The translations under genes were made by a program, and so were the position numbers. A model generated the notes under the pieces. That model made no database searches. It was given only the letters and a program-made list of their open reading frames with translations, and was not told where the DNA came from. Positions 60,234 through 64,000 of a DNA stretch of 64,000 nt are shown here, piece by piece (position 1 is the first letter of the stretch; every line of letters starts with the position of its first letter). Location: assembly GCA_937974195.1 (NCBI GenBank), contig CALJIC010000130.1:1-64000 (forward strand). Direction: 5' to 3'. This DNA comes from an uncultured Roseiflexaceae bacterium. Lineage in GTDB: Bacteria > Chloroflexota > Chloroflexia > Chloroflexales > Roseiflexaceae.

Positions 60234-62804
60234 ATGACCACCCACTTCATCGAAGATACCCTGCACGACGGCTTTGTGGAGCGCTGGCTGGTGGCCGGGC
60301 CGCGCGCCCTGGTGGTGCCGGAGCTCGAGCGCTTCAGCGGCGCGGACTACAAGCTCCAGATCCTGCGCCACTACGATGTGCGCGAACCGGGCGTGGAGGC
60401 GCCCGAGGAGCTGAAGACCTTCAGCGCCGACGGCCAGGAGCTGCGCTGGCGCGCCTACCGCTGCGCCGAGGACCACTTCGTTGACCTGTCGCACTTCCGG
60501 CACCTCTGCACCCACCTGCGCTCCTGGGCCTACGCGCGCGTCGTCAGCCCGGAGCAGCGCGACGTCACGCTGCAGCTCACGGTCAACGCGCCGGCGGACA
60601 TCTGGCTCAACGGCGCCCACGCCGGGCGCGTCGAGGAGATCCGCCACCAGATCCCGCTGACGCGCTCGTTCGCGGCGCGGCTCGCCGAGGGCGAGAACGA
60701 GATCCTGGTGCGCTTCGAGGCCGTGGCGGCGCGCGAGTGCCCGTACGTCATGGCGCTGCGGCTCGTGGCCGCCGACGGCGCCCTCCCGGCCCTCGCGGTG
60801 CGCCTGCCCACGCCGGTGCCGCACCAGGAGCTGCGCGCGTCGCTGGAGCGCGTCTTCGACCGCGCCTACCTCACGCGCGAGGTCTACGGCCGGAACGACG
60901 AGATCGCGGTGCACTGGCCGGACGACATGCAGGAGCAGCGCCAGGTCTGCGTGCGCCTGCAGGACACGCAGGGGCGGATCTACTTCGAGGGGCTGCCGAC
61001 CGCCCAGGCCGGCGCCAAGCAGGTGATCGGGCGCGGCGTCCAGTTCCAGGACGGGGCCTACCGGGTGGTGCTGATGCCGCACCCGGACGTCTACTACCTC
61101 CACAACGTGCGCGTGACGCGCGAGCTGCCGCTGCACATCCAGAGGCAGGACTTCTCCCCCACGCCCTACGGCACCTACGAGGCGCGGCGCATCGAGGCGC
61201 TCGACGACGCCGCCCGGCGCGAGGGGGTCTACAGCGAGATCGCCAAGATGGAGCTCGGCCGCTGGCGCGATGTGAGCGCGCCGGCGCTGCTGGCGGCGAT
61301 CGAGCGCATCGAGCAGCGCGAGGACTGCAGCGACTTCTACCTGGTCGGGCTGCTGGGGGCGCTCGCGCGCTACGGCGGCGACGCGGCCTTTCCGGAAGAG
61401 GTGCGGGCGGCGACCGAGCGCGCGGCGCTCGGCTTCCGCTACTGGGCCGACGACCCCGGCGCCGATGCGATGTGGTTCTGGAGCGAGAACCACCAGATCC
61501 TCTTCCACGCCTGCGAGGTGCTCGCCGGTCAGCTCTTCCCCGGCGCCACCTTCACGAACACCGGGAACAGCGGGGCCTGGCACCGCGAGCGCGGCGAGCG
61601 CCTCGCGCTGGGCTGGCTGCAGAAGCGCGCCGCCGGCGGCTTCCGCGAGTGGGACTCGAACACCTACTTCGAGCACGACGTGCTGGCGCTGGCGCACCTG
61701 GCCGACCTGGCCGAGTCCGACACGCTGCGCGAGCTGGCGGCGGTGATCCTGGACAAGCTGCTGTTCACCATGGCGCTGAACTCGCACCGCGGCGTGTTCG
61801 GCAGCACCCACGGCCGCTCCTACTCGCCGTACCTCAAGGGCGGCCGCCTCGAGCTCACCTCGGGGATCGGCCGGCTGCTCTGGGGGCAGGGGACCTTCAA
61901 CAGCGGCACCCTCGGCAGCGTCGCGCTGGCGTGCGCCCGCGGCTACGAGCTGCCCCAGGTGATCGCCGATGTCGCGACCGCCCGCGTCGAGGAGCTGTGG
62001 TCGCGCGAGCGCCACCGCCAGGAGCTGACCTACGCGTACGACCGCGGCGAGGGCGTGCTGGACGTCAGCAAGGTCACCTACCGCACGCCGGACGTGATGC
62101 TGTGCGCGGCGCTCGACCACCACCCCGGCGAGCCGGGGGTGCAGCAGCACATCTGGCAGGCGACGCTCGACCAGGACGCGGTGGTGTTCGTCACCCACCC
62201 GCCGTGCGTGAGCGAGGAGAACTCGCACCGGCCGAACTACTGGCACGGCAACGTGACCCTGCCGCGCGTGGCGCAGTGGTACGACGCGCTGATCGACGTG
62301 CGCAACATCCCCGAGGAGGACTGGCTGGGCTTCACGCACGCGTACTTCCCGACCTTCGCCTTCGACGAGCACGTGCTCGAGGGCGGCTGGGCCTTCGCGC
62401 GGCGCGGCGAGGGCTACCTGGCGCTGCGGGCGGCGCGCGGGCTGGAGCTGGTGACGCGCGGCCCCGGCGCCTACCGCGAGCTGCGCTCCTACGGCCGGCA
62501 GAACGTGTGGGTCTGCCAGGTGGGCCGCGCCGCGCGGGACGGCGACTTCGCCAGCTTCCGCAGCCGGGTGCTCGCGACCGAGCTCAGCTTCGACGGGCTG
62601 CGCGCCCGCTACCGCTCGCTGCGCGGCGCCACGATCGAGTTCGGCTGGGAGGGGCCGCTGCTCGTAGACGGCGTCGAGCAGCCGCTGGTGCACACGCTGC
62701 ACTACGACAGCCCGATCTGCAGGTGCGAGCTCGGCGCGCCGGCGATGGAGATCGCCGGCTGGGAGGACGTGGTGCGCCTGGACTTCACCATCGGCGAGCA
62801 GTGA
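60234..62804 (+). CDS. Large toroid-like protein of unnamed family (paralogue B)
   Basis: This 856-residue paralogue of the protein at 54892-57579 has an N-terminal 200-residue beta/alpha segment with a carbohydrate-binding look ('WLNGAHAGRVEEIRHQIPL' resembles a jelly-roll galactose-binding-like fold). A helical toroid follows with 'REDCSDFYLVGLLGALARYGG', 'WSENHQILFHACEVLAGQLFP', 'FREWDSNTYFEHDVLAL' and 'FGSTHGRSYSPYL'. The C-terminal beta part shows 'RPNYWHGNVTLPRVAQW'. S-E-N-H, E-W-D-S-N and T-H-G-R-S-Y are shared. AGGAA precedes ATG 60234. It differs from paralogue A in its N-terminus. The activity is unknown; a lyase or hydrolase on a pectic oligosaccharide is the leading guess. Confidence 0.8.
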   Translation: MTTHFIEDTLHDGFVERWLVAGPRALVVPELERFSGADYKLQILRHYDVREPGVEAPEELKTFSADGQELRWRAYRCAEDHFVDLSHFRHLCTHLRSWAYARVVSPEQRDVTLQLTVNAPADIWLNGAHAGRVEEIRHQIPLTRSFAARLAEGENEILVRFEAVAARECPYVMALRLVAADGALPALAVRLPTPVPHQELRASLERVFDRAYLTREVYGRNDEIAVHWPDDMQEQRQVCVRLQDTQGRIYFEGLPTAQAGAKQVIGRGVQFQDGAYRVVLMPHPDVYYLHNVRVTRELPLHIQRQDFSPTPYGTYEARRIEALDDAARREGVYSEIAKMELGRWRDVSAPALLAAIERIEQREDCSDFYLVGLLGALARYGGDAAFPEEVRAATERAALGFRYWADDPGADAMWFWSENHQILFHACEVLAGQLFPGATFTNTGNSGAWHRERGERLALGWLQKRAAGGFREWDSNTYFEHDVLALAHLADLAESDTLRELAAVILDKLLFTMALNSHRGVFGSTHGRSYSPYLKGGRLELTSGIGRLLWGQGTFNSGTLGSVALACARGYELPQVIADVATARVEELWSRERHRQELTYAYDRGEGVLDVSKVTYRTPDVMLCAALDHHPGEPGVQQHIWQATLDQDAVVFVTHPPCVSEENSHRPNYWHGNVTLPRVAQWYDALIDVRNIPEEDWLGFTHAYFPTFAFDEHVLEGGWAFARRGEGYLALRAARGLELVTRGPGAYRELRSYGRQNVWVCQVGRAARDGDFASFRSRVLATELSFDGLRARYRSLRGATIEFGWEGPLLVDGVEQPLVHTLHYDSPICRCELGAPAMEIAGWEDVVRLDFTIGEQ

Positions 62805-62849
62805 CGCGCGGGGCGGCGATTCGCAGCGGGGTAGCTCTGGGGGGCAGCG

Positions 62850-64000
62850 ATGAGGCGCAGCCAGCTCTACATCGGGGCCGCGTGGCCGCTCGTGGCAGCG
62901 CTGCTGGCTGCCTGCGCCGCCACGCCTGCGCCCCCTAGCCCCGCGGCCCCCGCGCAGACCGCCGCGCCGCCCACCCCGACGCCGCTGCCGACCTCGACGC
63001 CCGAGCCCACGCGCCCGGCGACGGCGGAGGGCCAGCGCGGAACGGGGCCGGCCTTCGGCGAGGGGCAGGGCTCGTACGGCGACGCCGGCGTGGACCTGTA
63101 CGCCCAGAACGCGCCGGAGTTTCCGGACGGCCTGGAGTGGCTCAACACCAGCGCGCCGCTCACCATGGCCGGGCTGCGCGGCAAGATCGTGCTGGTGGAC
63201 TTCTGGACCTACGGCTGCGTCAACTGTATCCACAACCTGCCCGAGCTGAAGCGCCTGCAGGCCGAGCACCCGGACGAGCTGGTGATAATCGGCGTCCACT
63301 CGGCCAAGTTCACCAGCGAGGCCGAGACCGAGAACATCCGCCGCGTGATCCAGCGCTACGAGCTGACCTACCCGGTGATCAACGACAAGAACCTCACGGT
63401 CTGGCACCAGTGGGGCGCGCGCGCCTGGCCGACGCTGGTGCTCGTCGACGCCTCCGGGGTCCTGGCCGGGCTGCACATCGGCGAGGGCGCCTACCGGGTC
63501 ATGAAGCCGCTGCTAGTGAAGCTCATCCGCGAGGCGGACGGCCGCGGGCGCATGAACCGGACGCCGCTGGCGGAGCTGGCGCGCGAGCCGCGCCCCGCCA
63601 CCGTGCTGGCCTTCCCTGCCAAGGTCCGCGCCGACCCGTCGGGCGAGCGGCTGTTCATCGCCGACAGCGGCCACCACCGGATCGTGGTCGTCCAGCCGCA
63701 GACGGGCGAGGTGCTCGATGTGATCGGCTCGGGCGAGCGCGGCCTGCAGGACGGCGACCGGCGCACGGCGGCGTTCGACACGCCGCAGGGCATGGCGCTC
63801 ACGCCGGACGGCCGCACGCTGTACGTCGCCGACACCGGCAACCACGCCGTGCGCGCCGTCGACCTCGCCAGCGGGCAGGTGACGACGATCGCCGGGACCG
63901 GGAGGCGGGCCGAGCGGCCGCAGATCGGCGCCCTCCCGCTCGCGGACGCGGCGCTGAGCTCGCCGTGGGACCTGGCGCTCGACGGCGAGCGGCTGTTCGT
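62850..64000 (+). CDS. Thioredoxin-like / NHL-repeat lipoprotein (NHLRC2-like), 3' end outside window
   Basis: The frame is open from ATG 62850 to the window end (383 codons seen). A signal peptide ends in lipobox LAAC (Cys22). A Pro/Ala/Thr linker follows, then a TlpA-type thioredoxin domain with W-T-Y-G-C-V-N-C (Cys123, Cys126). NHL beta-propeller repeats begin at about residue 260 ('VRADPSGERLFIADSGHHRI', 'MALTPDGRTLYVADTGNHAV'). The thioredoxin-NHL layout is that of NHLRC2-like proteins. It is surface-attached and redox-active in design. It is separated by 45 bases from paralogue B and may be only loosely linked to the catabolic operon. The function is unknown. Confidence 0.85.
   Translation, partial: MRRSQLYIGAAWPLVAALLAACAATPAPPSPAAPAQTAAPPTPTPLPTSTPEPTRPATAEGQRGTGPAFGEGQGSYGDAGVDLYAQNAPEFPDGLEWLNTSAPLTMAGLRGKIVLVDFWTYGCVNCIHNLPELKRLQAEHPDELVIIGVHSAKFTSEAETENIRRVIQRYELTYPVINDKNLTVWHQWGARAWPTLVLVDASGVLAGLHIGEGAYRVMKPLLVKLIREADGRGRMNRTPLAELAREPRPATVLAFPAKVRADPSGERLFIADSGHHRIVVVQPQTGEVLDVIGSGERGLQDGDRRTAAFDTPQGMALTPDGRTLYVADTGNHAVRAVDLASGQVTTIAGTGRRAERPQIGALPLADAALSSPWDLALDGERLF

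Noticed and set aside
59895..63476. A 1193-codon open frame on the minus strand
   Set aside because: It lies opposite the PL11-like, paralogue B and NHL-lipoprotein genes, which have clear motifs. The antisense product shows only repetitive Val/Gly/Arg/His composition.

Overview
The window is about 64 kb of high-GC bacterial DNA (roughly 70% G+C by eye) with tightly packed genes. No rRNA, tRNA, CRISPR array, insertion sequence or phage gene was recognised. Several features suggest a Chloroflexota bacterium, perhaps of the class Chloroflexia: lipoproteins with long Ala/Pro/Thr linkers after the lipobox, a VTC-DUF4956-carbohydrate-binding cluster, an XRE/NB-ARC/TPR regulator, an SPW-repeat protein, and many Gfo/Idh/MocA and SDR oxidoreductases. 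This assignment is an inference from gene style; no marker gene fixes it.

Region 1 (1-22.1 kb) is mixed housekeeping and accessory DNA. It holds a redoxin/CcdA pair, a PIG-L deacetylase, holA (DNA polymerase III delta), a zinc alcohol dehydrogenase divergent from an RraA-family gene, a metallophosphoesterase and a block of small genes. Two of the small genes are broken: a zinc-ribbon gene with an in-frame TGA inside a perfect hairpin, and a one-base frameshift in a small membrane protein. Further on come a lone Gfo/Idh oxidoreductase behind the remnant of a deleted one, the VTC polyphosphate polymerase / DUF4956 / carbohydrate-binding lipoprotein cluster, an unusual cNMP-binding/AdoHcy-hydrolase-like fusion with a DMT transporter, a large STAND-type regulator and an SPW membrane protein.

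Region 2 (22.4-62.8 kb) reads as one large sugar-acid catabolic island built around a LacI-type regulator (41095-42126). A 22-bp perfect palindrome sits between the LacI gene and an oligopeptide-type ABC transporter. It overlaps good -10 boxes on both strands. Leftward from LacI, about 19 kb on the minus strand holds five Gfo/Idh-type or related oxidoreductase steps, four SDRs, three TIM-barrel isomerases, a heparinase II/III-like protein, a DUF2264 protein, a DUF993 aldolase-like protein, a BKACE (DUF849) protein and a lactonase. Rightward, about 20 kb on the plus strand holds the complete Opp/Dpp-type transporter, a B12-type radical SAM protein, a GH4 alpha-galacturonidase-like enzyme, a PL22 oligogalacturonate lyase, a cupin, an APH-fold kinase, a PL11-like rhamnogalacturonan lyase homologue and two large paralogous proteins of a family I cannot name.

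The recognisable members (GH4 with the CHGHYG motif, PL22 with its metal ligands, the PL11-like protein) point to pectin-derived oligosaccharides, probably rhamnogalacturonan or oligogalacturonide. None of the depolymerising enzymes has a visible signal peptide, so import as oligosaccharides followed by cytoplasmic cleavage is the simplest model. The classical downstream genes (KDG kinase, KDPG aldolase, uxaABC) are absent from the window, while oxidoreductases, TIM-barrel isomerases and two unusual C-C-cleaving families are abundant. An oxidative, non-phosphorylating or 3-keto-type route is therefore possible. The window ends inside a thioredoxin/NHL-repeat lipoprotein.
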